From: Neolewinella agarilytica
GTDB lineage: Bacteria; Bacteroidota; Bacteroidia; Chitinophagales; Saprospiraceae
DNA: 64,000 nt
Assembly: GCF_900110645.1 (NCBI RefSeq)
Contig: NZ_FOFB01000013.1
Coordinates: 62,001 to 126,000 of the forward strand
Direction: 5' to 3'
Position 1 is the stretch's first letter; every line of letters starts with the position of its first letter. The notes below the pieces were generated by a model, which was given only the letters and a program-made list of their open reading frames with translations, did no database searches and was not told the origin of the DNA. Of this stretch, positions 1-8,820 are shown piece after piece. The position numbers and the translations under genes were made by a program.

Positions 1-1206
1 GTACTCCTCTCCCCTACAGGTACGGGTAAGACGCTGGCTTTCCTGCTGCCGATTATTGAAGAACTGAAGAAGAAAACGGAGCAGGTACAGGCGATGGTAA
101 TCGTGCCTTCCCGCGAGCTGGCCATTCAGATTGAGCAGGTACTGCGGCAGATGGGGAGTGGTTGGAAAGTCAATGCATTTTACGGCGGTCGGGCAGGAGC
201 ACAAGACCGGGCGGAGCTGAAAACACCCCCGGCCATACTGATCGGCACCCCGGGACGAATCGCCGATCATTTCCGCCGCAAGAACATCAATACGGATTAT
301 GTGCGCACTCTCGTGCTTGATGAATTTGACAAATCGCTTGAGGTGGGCTTTGACGACGAGATGAAAACAATCATTGACGGCCTGCCTAACCTGCAGAAAA
401 AAATACTCACCTCCGCTACTCAGGGAATCGAGATCCCGGAATTCCTGGGCTTAGAAGACGCCCTGACGATCAACTATCTCGGTAGCCACAGCAGTAAATT
501 ATCGCTACGCAGTGTGGCATCGCCGGACAAAGACAAGCTCTCTACGCTCCGGGCCCTGGTTGCCAATACCCGGGAAGGCAGCGGAATTGTTTTCTGCAAC
601 TTCAAAGCGACGATTGATTTTGTGAGTGATTACTTCGACGAGCACGACATCGAGCACAGCCTCTTCCACGGCGGCATGGAACAGATTGACCGCGAGCGGG
701 CCCTGGTACAGTTTCGCAACGGCACCCACCGGGTTTTACTGGCAACCGACCTTGCCGCCCGCGGAATTGACGTGCCGGAACTCGACTACATCATCCACTA
801 CCAGATGCCGGCCCGGGAGCCGGAGTTTACCCACCGTAATGGCCGGACGGCAAGGATGCACGCCAGCGGAACGGCTTACCTGATGCATTGGGAAAAAACA
901 CCACTGCCTGACTTTGTTGAAGGAGCCATCCCGCTGGAGCTAAGTAAAAAAGTACCCGCTATCAAAGCCAGCAAGTGGGACACAATCCATGTTTCCGGGG
1001 GAAGGAAAGACAAGATATCCAAAGGGGATCTGGCGGGGCTTTTCTTCAAGCAGGGCGGCCTTAAAAAAGGAGAACTGGGTGTTATTGAGTTAGGCTCTCA
1101 ACACTCCTACGTTGCCGTACCACGAGCGAAATCGCTCGCGCTGGTAAAGAAGCTCAACAACCAGAAAGTAAAAGGACGGAAGGTTCGGGTTTCGGTAATT
1201 GACTGA
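1..1206 (+). CDS. DEAD-box RNA helicase, DbpA-like, 5' end missing
   Basis: ATP-dependent RNA helicase, open at the left window edge; frame 1 reads from base 1 without a stop, so the first ATG at 94 is internal. Motifs in order: TGTGKT (Walker A), PSREL, TPGR, DEFD (motif II, where DEAD is usual), TSAT, a motif-IV region IVFCNF, ATDLAARGID, and HRNGRTAR (motif VI, usually HRIGRTGR). The last 75 or so residues (GDLAGLFFKQGGLKKGELG to the end) resemble the DbpA-type RNA-binding domain that directs such helicases to 23S rRNA during ribosome assembly. The helicase call is certain; the DbpA-type assignment rests on the C-terminal domain. About 401 codons are visible and only the Q-motif region is missing. 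Confidence 0.9.
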   Translation, partial: VLLSPTGTGKTLAFLLPIIEELKKKTEQVQAMVIVPSRELAIQIEQVLRQMGSGWKVNAFYGGRAGAQDRAELKTPPAILIGTPGRIADHFRRKNINTDYVRTLVLDEFDKSLEVGFDDEMKTIIDGLPNLQKKILTSATQGIEIPEFLGLEDALTINYLGSHSSKLSLRSVASPDKDKLSTLRALVANTREGSGIVFCNFKATIDFVSDYFDEHDIEHSLFHGGMEQIDRERALVQFRNGTHRVLLATDLAARGIDVPELDYIIHYQMPAREPEFTHRNGRTARMHASGTAYLMHWEKTPLPDFVEGAIPLELSKKVPAIKASKWDTIHVSGGRKDKISKGDLAGLFFKQGGLKKGELGVIELGSQHSYVAVPRAKSLALVKKLNNQKVKGRKVRVSVID

Positions 1207-1245
1207 GTTTGTGGAGCAACATGAGTAAAAAGGACGTGATTAATT

Positions 1246-1403
1246 GACTTGTTGCGAGTTCGCTTTCCGAGCGAGCGACGGCAGGTTTTGTTCTGAACAA
1301 GGCGCGAAAAGGGAGCCTGGCCTAAGCCAGATGACCGATGATGCAACGCAGTTCAGGATAAAATTGGCGAATCGCAGCCGGCAGGGTGAGCTCGCAACAA
1401 GTC
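1246..1403. repeat. 158-bp segment bounded by a 13-bp inverted repeat
   Basis: The 325-bp spacer between the helicase and the barrel gene holds no convincing gene. GACTTGTTGCGAG at 1246-1258 recurs as its exact reverse complement at 1391-1403, enclosing a GC-rich interior. This could be a small non-autonomous element or a large hairpin in the helicase 3' untranslated region. No second copy was seen in the window. A 67-codon ORF inside it shows no recognisable features. Confidence 0.45.
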
Positions 1404-1531
1404 TAATACCATTAATTGGTAAAATACTACCAGTCAATACTTGTTAGCGGCATTTACTTTCCAAGGGTTAACAAAGAGTCGTAATTTTTCGCCAGCCTAG
1501 GATATGTTTCCGGCCCCTCACCTTTTGCCTT

Positions 1532-4033
1532 ATGCGCTACATCAGCTTGCTTTTACTTTTTAGCAGTCAACTTTTGCTCGCCCAGGTAAGCGGCCGGGTA
1601 ATTGATGCCGATAGTGGCCAGGGAGTTGAGTATGCGACGGTGAGCGTGCTAAGTGCGGTGGATTCCAGTGTTATCGGCGGCGCGGTCGCAGGTGCCATGG
1701 GAGCCTTTAAAATGAGCAAAGTAAAGGGCCGCGACGGCTGGCTGCTTCGCGCCAGCTTTATTGGTTATGACGACAGCTTCAGCGAGGTTTTTGCCGGAGG
1801 GGCTTCTTTGCCACCCAACTTCACTTTGCGCCTGCGCTCCGGCGCCCAAATTCTGGAGGAAGTACGGGTGACGGGCAAACAACTGACCGATATTCATCGC
1901 CTCGACAAACAGATCTTCGATGCCGAACAATTTACCAACGCCCGCGGCGGCTCCGCCACTGATGCCATCGCTAACCTCCCCGCCGTCAGCGTCAATTCTG
2001 CCGGAGAGATAAACGTGCGCGGCAGTACCGGCTTCACCCTGATGATCGACGGCCGCCCCGTACAAACCGACCCCGCCACCGTGTTGGCCCAGCTACCGGC
2101 TAACGCAGTGGAAAAGATTGAAATCATCACCACGCCCGGCGCGAAATACGACCCTGACGGCAAGGCGGGCATCCTCAACATCACCACCCGAAAAGGCACA
2201 ACCGATGGCTGGAGCCTGGCGGCCAACGTCAGCCTGGGTGCGCCCCGCATCCGCAACTACGACAATAAGGCCGAGCCCCGCCGCTACGGTGCTGACCTGG
2301 GCGCCACCTACCGCCGCGGCGACTGGGATATTGGCGTTGGCCTCGACTATCGCCGTGACGACAACAACGGCCGCCGCGAAGGCTACGTTAATACCCTGAC
2401 CGGCAATGTGCTCACTGAATTCCCCTCCGACGGAGAGCGGAGCCACGACCGCGAAAGCTACTCCGCCCGCCTGTCCGTGGCTCAGCAACTCAGCAAAACC
2501 CAAAGCCTCCGGGCAGGCTTTCTGGCGGGGAAGCGTACCGTGTGGCGCACAGCAGATATTCTCTATCAAAACCAACGGCGGGCCACCGTTAACCCCGCTG
2601 CCGTAGACCTTGAAAGCCTCTATGACCGTTTTCTGGCCAGCGGAGACGTCTCCTCCGAAGGAGAAGAAATCAACCGGCTCACTTACTACAACGAAAACCT
2701 TCGGGTTCGTCGCGGAGACTTTCTCATCGGCACACTTGACTACTCGGCAGACTTGGGGAACGATCGGAAATTAAGCCTCTCCGGGCTCTACGAACGCACC
2801 ATTCTCGGCGGACCAACCAATAATGATGTCTTTGGCGGCCCTACTCTCGACGTTCCGCTGCAACAACAGTTCAACACCAATGATAATCCACTCGATGGGT
2901 TCCGGCTTAACGCTGATTATGAAGCCATGGTCGGTAACCTGAAATGGGAAACCGGCTACCAGTTTCGCTACCTGAAGCACCCGGGCGATTTCCTTTATCA
3001 GGACCGCGACCTGGAGAATAATGTCTGGATTGACAATCCCGAATTCACGAATGGGATCCTGCTGCGGCGAGACATTCACTCGGCCTACAGCCAATTCAGC
3101 GGCAGCAGCGAGCAATGGCAGTACAGCGCCGGTTTGCGGCTCGAATATTTTGATCGCTCCGTGGAACTCGACCGACCAGCCACCACCTTTACGCTTGACC
3201 GACTGAGCCTCTATCCGTCCGCCAACGCCAAGTACCGCATGAGTGAGCAACTCTCCGCCCGCGCCGGCTACAGCCGGCGTATTGACCGGACGACAACCTT
3301 CAAGATGACCCCCTTCCCCGAACGGGAACACAATGAAACCCTGGAGCAGGGCGACGCCGAATTACTTCCCGAGCTAACGGACCTGGTCGAGCTCGGCCTG
3401 ATCGGTAATTTTGGCGATAATTCCCTCTTCGCCACGGCCTATTACCGTCGCACGACCGACGTCATCAACCGGGTAAACACCGTCTATAACGACACCATCC
3501 TCAACCGCATTTACACCAATGTCGGCAAAGCCGACGCCCTCGGGCTCGAACTCGGTGCCACCCTCTACCCTACTGAAGCCTGGCGGCTGTACGTTGGTGG
3601 TAATGTCTACCGCTACGCCATTGTCGGTGACCTCTTCGGTGACCGGATTGACACCAACAACTGGATCTATTCCGTCAATGCCACAAGCGATATCTCCTTC
3701 GGTAAAAACCTGGATTTTCAGTTGGGCATCAACTACCTCTCCAGGCGTGTAACGGCTCAGGGCGAAGACGGGCGCTTCTTCAACCCTTATCTCAACGTTA
3801 GCCGGGACTTTCCGAAGCAACGACTAGCCATCCGTTTACAGTGGCAGCACTTTGGCCTTGGCCTGTGGGACAACAACGAGCAGCGCATCACGACGGTCCG
3901 GGACAACTTTTTCACCACAACAAATTACGTCTATGAGACAGATCGAATACGGCTGAATGTAGCTTATCGGTTCACCAGGCTGAAGGGGGAAGTCAGGAAG
4001 GTAAAGAGTGAGTTTGGGGATAAGGAGTTTTGA
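1532..4033 (+). CDS. TonB-dependent-receptor-like outer membrane beta-barrel protein
   Basis: Predicted outer membrane protein of 833 residues. Residues 1-17 are a signal peptide ending LLLAQ. Residues 19-100 form a carboxypeptidase-regulatory-like beta domain (VSGRVIDADSGQGVEYATVSV). Residues 105-220 form a TonB plug (LEEVRVTG, then INVRGS, MIDGRPV, VEKIEIITTPGAKYDPDGKAGILNI). The rest is aromatic-rich beta-barrel, of the type found in the Bacteroidota OMP_b-brl_3 family. Substrate cannot be read from the sequence, and there is no SusD partner beside it, so polysaccharide uptake is not supported. An IS256 element has landed just after the stop codon. Confidence 0.85.
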   Translation: MRYISLLLLFSSQLLLAQVSGRVIDADSGQGVEYATVSVLSAVDSSVIGGAVAGAMGAFKMSKVKGRDGWLLRASFIGYDDSFSEVFAGGASLPPNFTLRLRSGAQILEEVRVTGKQLTDIHRLDKQIFDAEQFTNARGGSATDAIANLPAVSVNSAGEINVRGSTGFTLMIDGRPVQTDPATVLAQLPANAVEKIEIITTPGAKYDPDGKAGILNITTRKGTTDGWSLAANVSLGAPRIRNYDNKAEPRRYGADLGATYRRGDWDIGVGLDYRRDDNNGRREGYVNTLTGNVLTEFPSDGERSHDRESYSARLSVAQQLSKTQSLRAGFLAGKRTVWRTADILYQNQRRATVNPAAVDLESLYDRFLASGDVSSEGEEINRLTYYNENLRVRRGDFLIGTLDYSADLGNDRKLSLSGLYERTILGGPTNNDVFGGPTLDVPLQQQFNTNDNPLDGFRLNADYEAMVGNLKWETGYQFRYLKHPGDFLYQDRDLENNVWIDNPEFTNGILLRRDIHSAYSQFSGSSEQWQYSAGLRLEYFDRSVELDRPATTFTLDRLSLYPSANAKYRMSEQLSARAGYSRRIDRTTTFKMTPFPEREHNETLEQGDAELLPELTDLVELGLIGNFGDNSLFATAYYRRTTDVINRVNTVYNDTILNRIYTNVGKADALGLELGATLYPTEAWRLYVGGNVYRYAIVGDLFGDRIDTNNWIYSVNATSDISFGKNLDFQLGINYLSRRVTAQGEDGRFFNPYLNVSRDFPKQRLAIRLQWQHFGLGLWDNNEQRITTVRDNFFTTTNYVYETDRIRLNVAYRFTRLKGEVRKVKSEFGDKEF

Positions 4034-4084
4034 TGGACTGCTTCGCAGTTTTAGGAGGGAGATGTTCCATCGCCAAAGTCGGTT

Positions 4085-5420
4085 GGGAGTGTTCACTGAA
4101 CTGTGTCTAGGTTTATTCAATATGTTGAGTAAATCTAATTCCGTGTGACCGCATGAGTTCCCGTCGAATGCTTGCCCAGCTCTGAACAGTCTTATTCCAA
4201 CTGCCCTTTTTTCTTTCTAAAGATAAGAAGAGTTGAATAAGCAGTGATTTATCACTTGGCCATCCTCCTTTTGTCTTGGTGACTCGTCGGATCTCTCTAT
4301 TCAGATTCTCAATAGCATTAGTGGTGTAGGTGAGCTTTTTGAGCGCAGGGCTTAAGTCCATACAGCCCATCAAGTCCGACCAATCTTTCTTCCATAAGTC
4401 TACGACCACATCATATTTGCCCTCCCAGTATTCTCCAAAGTCTTCCAGCTTACGTTTTGCTTCAGCTTCGTTGACAGCATTGTAGACATCTTTGAGTTGA
4501 CGCATTACCTGTCTGGAGTCCTTTTCGTCTAGGAGTCGGAAGCAGTTACGTATTTTATGAACCATACAACGTTGAATATTGGCTTGTGGGAACGCTTCTG
4601 CTATTACATCTCGCAACCCAGCCAGGCCATCGCTACAGACATAAAAAACATCTTGTAATCCGCGATTCTTAAGCTGCTGCAAGCAACGGCTCCACTCCGT
4701 CGCGCTTTCAGAGCCCTGACCAGGAATAAGGGCTATAATGTCTCGCTTACCCTCTGTTGTAATGCCATAAATGACGTAAAGAGCCACTTTGCGCATTTGT
4801 CCGTCTCGACGAACTAGAACATGGACAGCATCAATAAACATTACGACATAACAAGTATCTAAGGGACGGTTTTGCCATTTTTCGACAAGCTCCCATACTT
4901 GGTTGATGACACCTGAAATACGAGCCTGACTCATCTCTGCACCATACATCTTTATCAAATGCAGGCGAATGTCTTCGATGGAGTTACTCATCGCATAAAG
5001 CTCAAGGATCTGATTGTCGAAGCCCAATCCCATCTGCTTTTGTCGCTTCTTAACGGTAATGGGCTCAAAGCTGCCATTACGATCACGTTGGTAGGTGATA
5101 TCTACTGGCCCAGACTCCGTACGGAGCTCTTTACTTGCCAGACCGTTACGTTTATTGGCAATCCCTAAAGCTTCGTCTTCTGCTAAATGATCGGTTAGTT
5201 CTGCGGCTAAGGCACCTTCTACGAAGTTAGCGATTAGGGGCTTCAGCAAACCCTCGTCTCCCGTAAGCTTTTTTCCACTCATTAGGCCCTTGATAACCTC
5301 TTGACGATAGCTATCAAAGTCGAAGGCATCATCTTCAACATTCGCTTTTTTAGTATTCTTTTTCTTGGACATAATCTAAGATCGTGTTTTTGATCCAGAC
5401 ACAGTTCAGTGAACACTCCC
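4085..5420. mobile_element. IS256-family insertion sequence
   Basis: 1336-bp element with one transposase gene on the minus strand. The ends are perfect 24-bp inverted repeats at 4085-4108 and 5397-5420 (outer end GGGAGTGTTCACTGA). Flanks GTCGGTT (4078-4084) and GTCGCTT (5421-5427) match at 6 of 7 bases, suggesting a target duplication that has since mutated; the family normally makes 8-9 bp. It lies between the barrel gene and the DUF1800 gene and breaks no recognisable gene. The right flank carries one end of the 145-bp MITE-like repeat. The intact ends and intact gene suggest a functional, fairly recent copy. Confidence 0.9.
4113..5372 (-). CDS. IS256 family transposase
   Basis: DDE transposase of 419 residues, the usual length for the family. 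The acidic triad can be placed in MFIDAVHVLVRRDG, YVCSDGLAGLRDVIAEAF and TNAIENLNREIRR; the segment NIQRCMVHKIRN is typical of IS256/Mutator-type enzymes. The gene fills the element: the start is 24 bp from the right inverted repeat and the stop 4 bp from the left one. It is AT-richer than the flanking genes, consistent with recent arrival. No frameshift or internal stop is present. Confidence 0.95.
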   Translation of the reverse strand: MSKKKNTKKANVEDDAFDFDSYRQEVIKGLMSGKKLTGDEGLLKPLIANFVEGALAAELTDHLAEDEALGIANKRNGLASKELRTESGPVDITYQRDRNGSFEPITVKKRQKQMGLGFDNQILELYAMSNSIEDIRLHLIKMYGAEMSQARISGVINQVWELVEKWQNRPLDTCYVVMFIDAVHVLVRRDGQMRKVALYVIYGITTEGKRDIIALIPGQGSESATEWSRCLQQLKNRGLQDVFYVCSDGLAGLRDVIAEAFPQANIQRCMVHKIRNCFRLLDEKDSRQVMRQLKDVYNAVNEAEAKRKLEDFGEYWEGKYDVVVDLWKKDWSDLMGCMDLSPALKKLTYTTNAIENLNREIRRVTKTKGGWPSDKSLLIQLFLSLERKKGSWNKTVQSWASIRRELMRSHGIRFTQHIE

Positions 5421-5466
5421 GTCGCTTTGCTCCTTACCTCTTCGGAGCTGGAGCTCCTCCGCCCAA
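5421..5466. repeat. End fragment of a MITE-like repeat beside the IS
   Basis: The bases after the IS right end include TTCGGAGCTGGAGCTCCTCC followed by GCCCAA. This is one terminus of the 145-bp element seen complete at 8097-8240 and 43818-43966. The other end is not recognisable left of the IS, so the IS either inserted into a decayed copy or removed half of it. Confidence 0.55.
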
Positions 5467-5544
5467 AACATTCCTTAGTGACAGTAGCCACCCAATTAAA
5501 CCTTTCCTTTTCTCGTTCATCCAACATCCGTAAATCACCAATCT

Positions 5545-6876
5545 ATGACCGATCACGCTAAAATTCATCATCTCTACCGTCGGGCAGGATTTGGTCTCAG
5601 TCCGCAGGAGTGGCTAAAGCTGCGAGAGATGACGTTCAAGGATGCACTCGAGGATCTTTTTGCGCGGACGCAGGTGCCAGCAAAGGTTTTACAAGCAGGG
5701 CAAACACCTGATTATACCCGAAAGAACATCAGCCCGAAGGAGCGGATGGAATTACAAAAGCAGGAGCGAAAAGACGTTTCCTTAATCAACGTGCGATGGC
5801 TAAAGCGTATGGCCAGCCCAAAGGAGGATGCGCTACTGGAAAAAATGTGTTTGTTCTGGCACGGTCATTTTGCCTGTGAGACTAAGTTCAGTCTGCTGGC
5901 CACTCAGCAACTCAATACCCTTCGAAAATATGCGCTGGGTAACTTCAGGGACCTTTTACTGGCTATTGCCCGGGACCCATCGATGATCCGCTACCTCAAC
6001 AATCAGCAAAACCGAAAGCTTTCCCCCAACGAAAACTTTGCCCGTGAAGTAATGGAACTCTTCACGCTTGGCCGGGGAAACTACACGGAGACGGACGTAA
6101 AAGAAGCTGCACGGGCCTTCACGGGTTGGTCCAGTAACCTGAAGGGAGAATTTTTCTTTCGGGCCCGGTTACACGATTACGGAACGAAAACCTTTTTGGG
6201 TAAAACCGGAGAGTTCGACGGAACCGATATCCTTGACATGATCCTCGAGCAGCCTGCGGCTGCAGTATTCATCTGCCGCAAAATTTACCGCTACTTCGTC
6301 AATGAAGAAGTAGACGAAGTCAGGGTGCAAGAGCTTGCGGACAGCTTCCGTCAGAATTATGACATCGGTCAACTGATGCGGACCATTTTTAGCAGCGACT
6401 GGTTTTATGCCCCGAACAACATTGGCAACAAAATTAAAAGCCCCGTTGAATTGCTTGCGGGCTTAATGCGGCAGCTCAACGTCAGTGATATTTCGCCACA
6501 GGGCATCATTATTTTACAACTGGCGCTGGGGCAGGTGCTCTTCCGCCCGCCCAATGTGGCGGGCTGGCCGGGTGGGCGATACTGGATCGACAACTCTACC
6601 CTCTTGCTACGGCTCAATCTGGCCGCAGCCATCTTCCAGGCCGGAGAGTTCAACTTCGAACTTGCCCCCGAGTTGGAACAGGATAATAAGCGCCAGCTTA
6701 AAAAATTGGGGGCCGTGATGAACCTGGAACCCCTGAAGCAACTGGCAGCAATATCTTCCGCTGAACTATCGGAGCTTTTGCTTGCCGCCACTTCATCACC
6801 AAGTCTGAAGCTTAGTCCCGCATCCGATCTGCAAGCTCTCCAACTAATGAGTTCTCCCGAATATCAGGTCTGCTAA
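5545..6876 (+). CDS. DUF1800 family protein
   Basis: 443-residue protein of the DUF1800 family, recognised from HLYRRAGFGLSPQEW at the start, LFWHGHFACE, REVMELFTLGRGNYTE, EAARAFTGW and the later FRPPNVAGWPGG. Its biochemical role is not established; in many bacteria it sits directly before a DUF1501 gene, as here with a 12-bp gap, so the two are probably co-transcribed. No obvious signal peptide is seen. Residues 39-46 (FARTQVPA) are encoded by a copy of the dispersed CGCAGGTGC-type repeat at 5662-5679. Confidence 0.85.
   Translation: MTDHAKIHHLYRRAGFGLSPQEWLKLREMTFKDALEDLFARTQVPAKVLQAGQTPDYTRKNISPKERMELQKQERKDVSLINVRWLKRMASPKEDALLEKMCLFWHGHFACETKFSLLATQQLNTLRKYALGNFRDLLLAIARDPSMIRYLNNQQNRKLSPNENFAREVMELFTLGRGNYTETDVKEAARAFTGWSSNLKGEFFFRARLHDYGTKTFLGKTGEFDGTDILDMILEQPAAAVFICRKIYRYFVNEEVDEVRVQELADSFRQNYDIGQLMRTIFSSDWFYAPNNIGNKIKSPVELLAGLMRQLNVSDISPQGIIILQLALGQVLFRPPNVAGWPGGRYWIDNSTLLLRLNLAAAIFQAGEFNFELAPELEQDNKRQLKKLGAVMNLEPLKQLAAISSAELSELLLAATSSPSLKLSPASDLQALQLMSSPEYQVC
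5662..5679 (+). repeat. Dispersed GCGC/AGGTGC motif inside DUF1800 gene
   Basis: GCGCGGACGCAGGTGC shares an exact 16-mer (on the opposite strand) with the copy in xylB near 60.2 kb. Read in frame it gives A-R-T-Q-V-P. Confidence 0.6.
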
Positions 6877-6888
6877 AACCCGAACAAT

Positions 6889-8082
6889 ATGAAACGAAGA
6901 GATTTCCTCCGAAACTCCACGCTGGCCTCCACGGCGATGTTTACCCCGAACTTCCTTCGGAGCTCGGCCATGGCTAATGCCAGCAGACTCGCCTCGCGCT
7001 CGGGCAAAATCCTGATCGTATTACAACTCTCCGGTGGCAACGACGGCCTCAATACAGTCATCCCATTTGGCGATGATCTTTATTACCAGAACCGTCCGGT
7101 CTTGGGTATCCCCCGAAAGGAAGTACTGGGCCTCAATGATCATCAGGGCTTACATCCTGCACTTTTGCCTTTACGCAAGCTGTACGACCGGGGAGAAATG
7201 ACCATCATCAACAGTGTGGGTTACCCCAATCCGGACCGCTCCCATTTCCGGTCTATGGACATATGGCAAACGGGTAGCCCGGCTACTGAAAGTTGGTCTA
7301 CCGGTTGGATCGGCCGCCACCTGGACACTGCAGCCGCCGGCAAGCCTGCCTACCACGCTCTGGAAGTAGATGATGGTCTGAGCCTGGCGATGAAGGGAGC
7401 CACCCGGACGGGTTTTGCCATGAGCCGGCCTGACCGGTTGCGACAGGCGGTCCGTAACCAACGGCTGCACGGCCTGACGGCAGACCACACCGCCGGCAAC
7501 CCTTCCCTGGGTTACCTCTACAAAACGCTCACCGAAACAACGGAAGCAGCGGGGTACCTCTTCGAGCAATCCAAGGTAAAGAAGGCTACTGCGGACTATC
7601 CTAAAGGAGCCTTCGGCAGAGACCTCAAGCAGATCGCCGAGCTCATCACAGCAGATACTGCTACCAATATTTATTACGCCAGCCTCGGCGGATTTGATAC
7701 CCACGTACAACAGCAAAACCGCCAGCAGCGACTACTCGCTCAATACGCTCAGTCCGTTGCGGCCCTCGTGGAAGACCTGAAGGCGAACAACCTTTTCAAC
7801 GATGTGCTCATCATGACCTTTTCCGAGTTCGGTCGCCGCCTGAAGCAAAATGCCTCCGGCGGAACGGATCACGGCACGGCCAACAATGTCTTCCTGATGG
7901 GGGGTAAACTGAAGACGGCGGGCATTTTCAATAATGCTCCTAACCTCTCCACCCTTGACCGGGGAGATATCATTCACGAAATAGATTTCAGACGATGCTA
8001 TGCAACCTTGATTGACGACTGGCTGGAAGGCGATTCTATGGCAGTACTGGGACAGAAATTTGCGAGCTTAGGGGTAGTGTAG
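6889..8082 (+). CDS. DUF1501 domain-containing exported protein
   Basis: 397-residue member of the DUF1501 family, which has an alkaline-phosphatase/sulfatase-like fold. The start MKRRDFLRNSTLASTAMF has a twin-arginine pair and a hydrophobic stretch, suggesting Tat export. Family segments include LIVLQLSGGNDGLNTVIPFGDDLYY, SHFRSMDIWQTG, LGGFDTHVQQ, FSEFGRR and ASGGTDHGTANNVFLMGG. The substrate is unknown. It follows the DUF1800 gene by 12 bp, the usual pairing of these families. Confidence 0.88.
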   Translation: MKRRDFLRNSTLASTAMFTPNFLRSSAMANASRLASRSGKILIVLQLSGGNDGLNTVIPFGDDLYYQNRPVLGIPRKEVLGLNDHQGLHPALLPLRKLYDRGEMTIINSVGYPNPDRSHFRSMDIWQTGSPATESWSTGWIGRHLDTAAAGKPAYHALEVDDGLSLAMKGATRTGFAMSRPDRLRQAVRNQRLHGLTADHTAGNPSLGYLYKTLTETTEAAGYLFEQSKVKKATADYPKGAFGRDLKQIAELITADTATNIYYASLGGFDTHVQQQNRQQRLLAQYAQSVAALVEDLKANNLFNDVLIMTFSEFGRRLKQNASGGTDHGTANNVFLMGGKLKTAGIFNNAPNLSTLDRGDIIHEIDFRRCYATLIDDWLEGDSMAVLGQKFASLGVV

Positions 8083-8096
8083 CCTATATATTCATT

Positions 8097-8240
8097 GGGA
8101 GGAGGAGCTCCAGCTTCGACCAGGCAAGGGAGCGAAGCGGCTTTGCCCCTGCAACACCTGTTCCCTAAGGTCGCTACCGCTATTGCTCGGTTCGGGAGCC
8201 TTTGGCCCCGTTCGCCGTCGGAGCAGGAGCTTCTCCGCCC
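8097..8240. repeat. MITE-like element, 144 bp, copy 1
   Basis: Ends are imperfect terminal inverted repeats: GGGAGGAGGAGCTCCAGCTT at the left, and TCGGAGCAGGAGCTTCTCCG then CCC at the right (about 20 of 23 pair). The same segment, inverted, lies at 43818-43966 ahead of the RidA gene. It has no coding capacity and lies between the DUF1501 and DinB-like genes. It is probably a non-autonomous element whose transposase is not in this window. Confidence 0.65.
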
Positions 8241-8250
8241 AACAACTCCA

Positions 8251-8709
8251 TCACCCCGCCTCCAGCATTCGACGATGATAATTGATCTGCCCCAGGTGGT
8301 AGCTCAGGTGACCAGCCAGGTGTACAAGGAAGTATTCCGTCGTTGTCTTTTCAGCGAAGACTAACTGCGGATAATCCTGAAGAAGTTGTTCTTCCGCTAC
8401 TTCGTCTAAACCCTTATTTACGTCGACGATGGTACGATCAATCATAACGAGTAACTCAGCAACGGGAATATCTTTCCCGGCAAACTCATGCGCGCGATCC
8501 CGGACGTAGCCCGTACCGCCAAACTCCGCAGCAATGTAAGTATTCAGATTTCCGATCAGGTGCAAACAGAGATTACCTCCGGAATTGGTGGTACCAGGAG
8601 CTACCCGCCAGAGGTTTTCTTCGTTTTCATAGCGGGAGATCTCCTCCCGAAGCTTTGTCAAGTCTCTGGTAAAAAGAATCTTCAGAACACCAATGAGAGA
8701 GGAAGCCAT
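8251..8709 (-). CDS. DinB-like (DUF1572-type) four-helix protein
   Basis: 152-residue protein of the DinB/YfiT-like superfamily, whose members form four-helix bundles that often bind a metal through three histidines. Candidate ligands lie in NLCLHLIGNLN and in the C-terminal VHLAGHLSYHLGQINYHRRM. The start is MASSLIGVL: the upstream in-frame extension runs into a dispersed repeat, and TACCTTTC, close to a Bacteroidota -7 box, precedes the chosen ATG. The role is unknown; related proteins act in thiol transfer or stress responses. Confidence 0.75.
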   Translation of the reverse strand: MASSLIGVLKILFTRDLTKLREEISRYENEENLWRVAPGTTNSGGNLCLHLIGNLNTYIAAEFGGTGYVRDRAHEFAGKDIPVAELLVMIDRTIVDVNKGLDEVAEEQLLQDYPQLVFAEKTTTEYFLVHLAGHLSYHLGQINYHRRMLEAG

Positions 8710-8754
8710 AGTTCGGTTTTTGGCGAAAGGTAAGCCATCCCCGCTTTTCAACCA

Positions 8755-8770
8755 CCCTTGCACCTGCACG
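8755..8770 (-). repeat. Dispersed AGGTGCAAGGG motif, partial copy
   Basis: CCCTTGCACCTGCACG on the plus strand lies upstream of the DinB-like gene. It has the CCCTTGCACCTGC half of the repeat but not the CGCGCC half. Confidence 0.45.
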
Positions 8771-8820
8771 CTTGCCAGATTCTGTGACCACGTCCAGCTC
8801 CCTTTTCTTTTGCCCTAAAC

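Noticed and set aside
1244-1447. 67-codon frame after the first helicase
   Set aside because: It lies across the inverted-repeat segment and shows no coding character.
8251-8769. Longer start for the DinB-like gene, beginning MQVQGWLKSG
   Set aside because: The first residues come from the dispersed repeat, and a promoter-like box lies before the downstream ATG.
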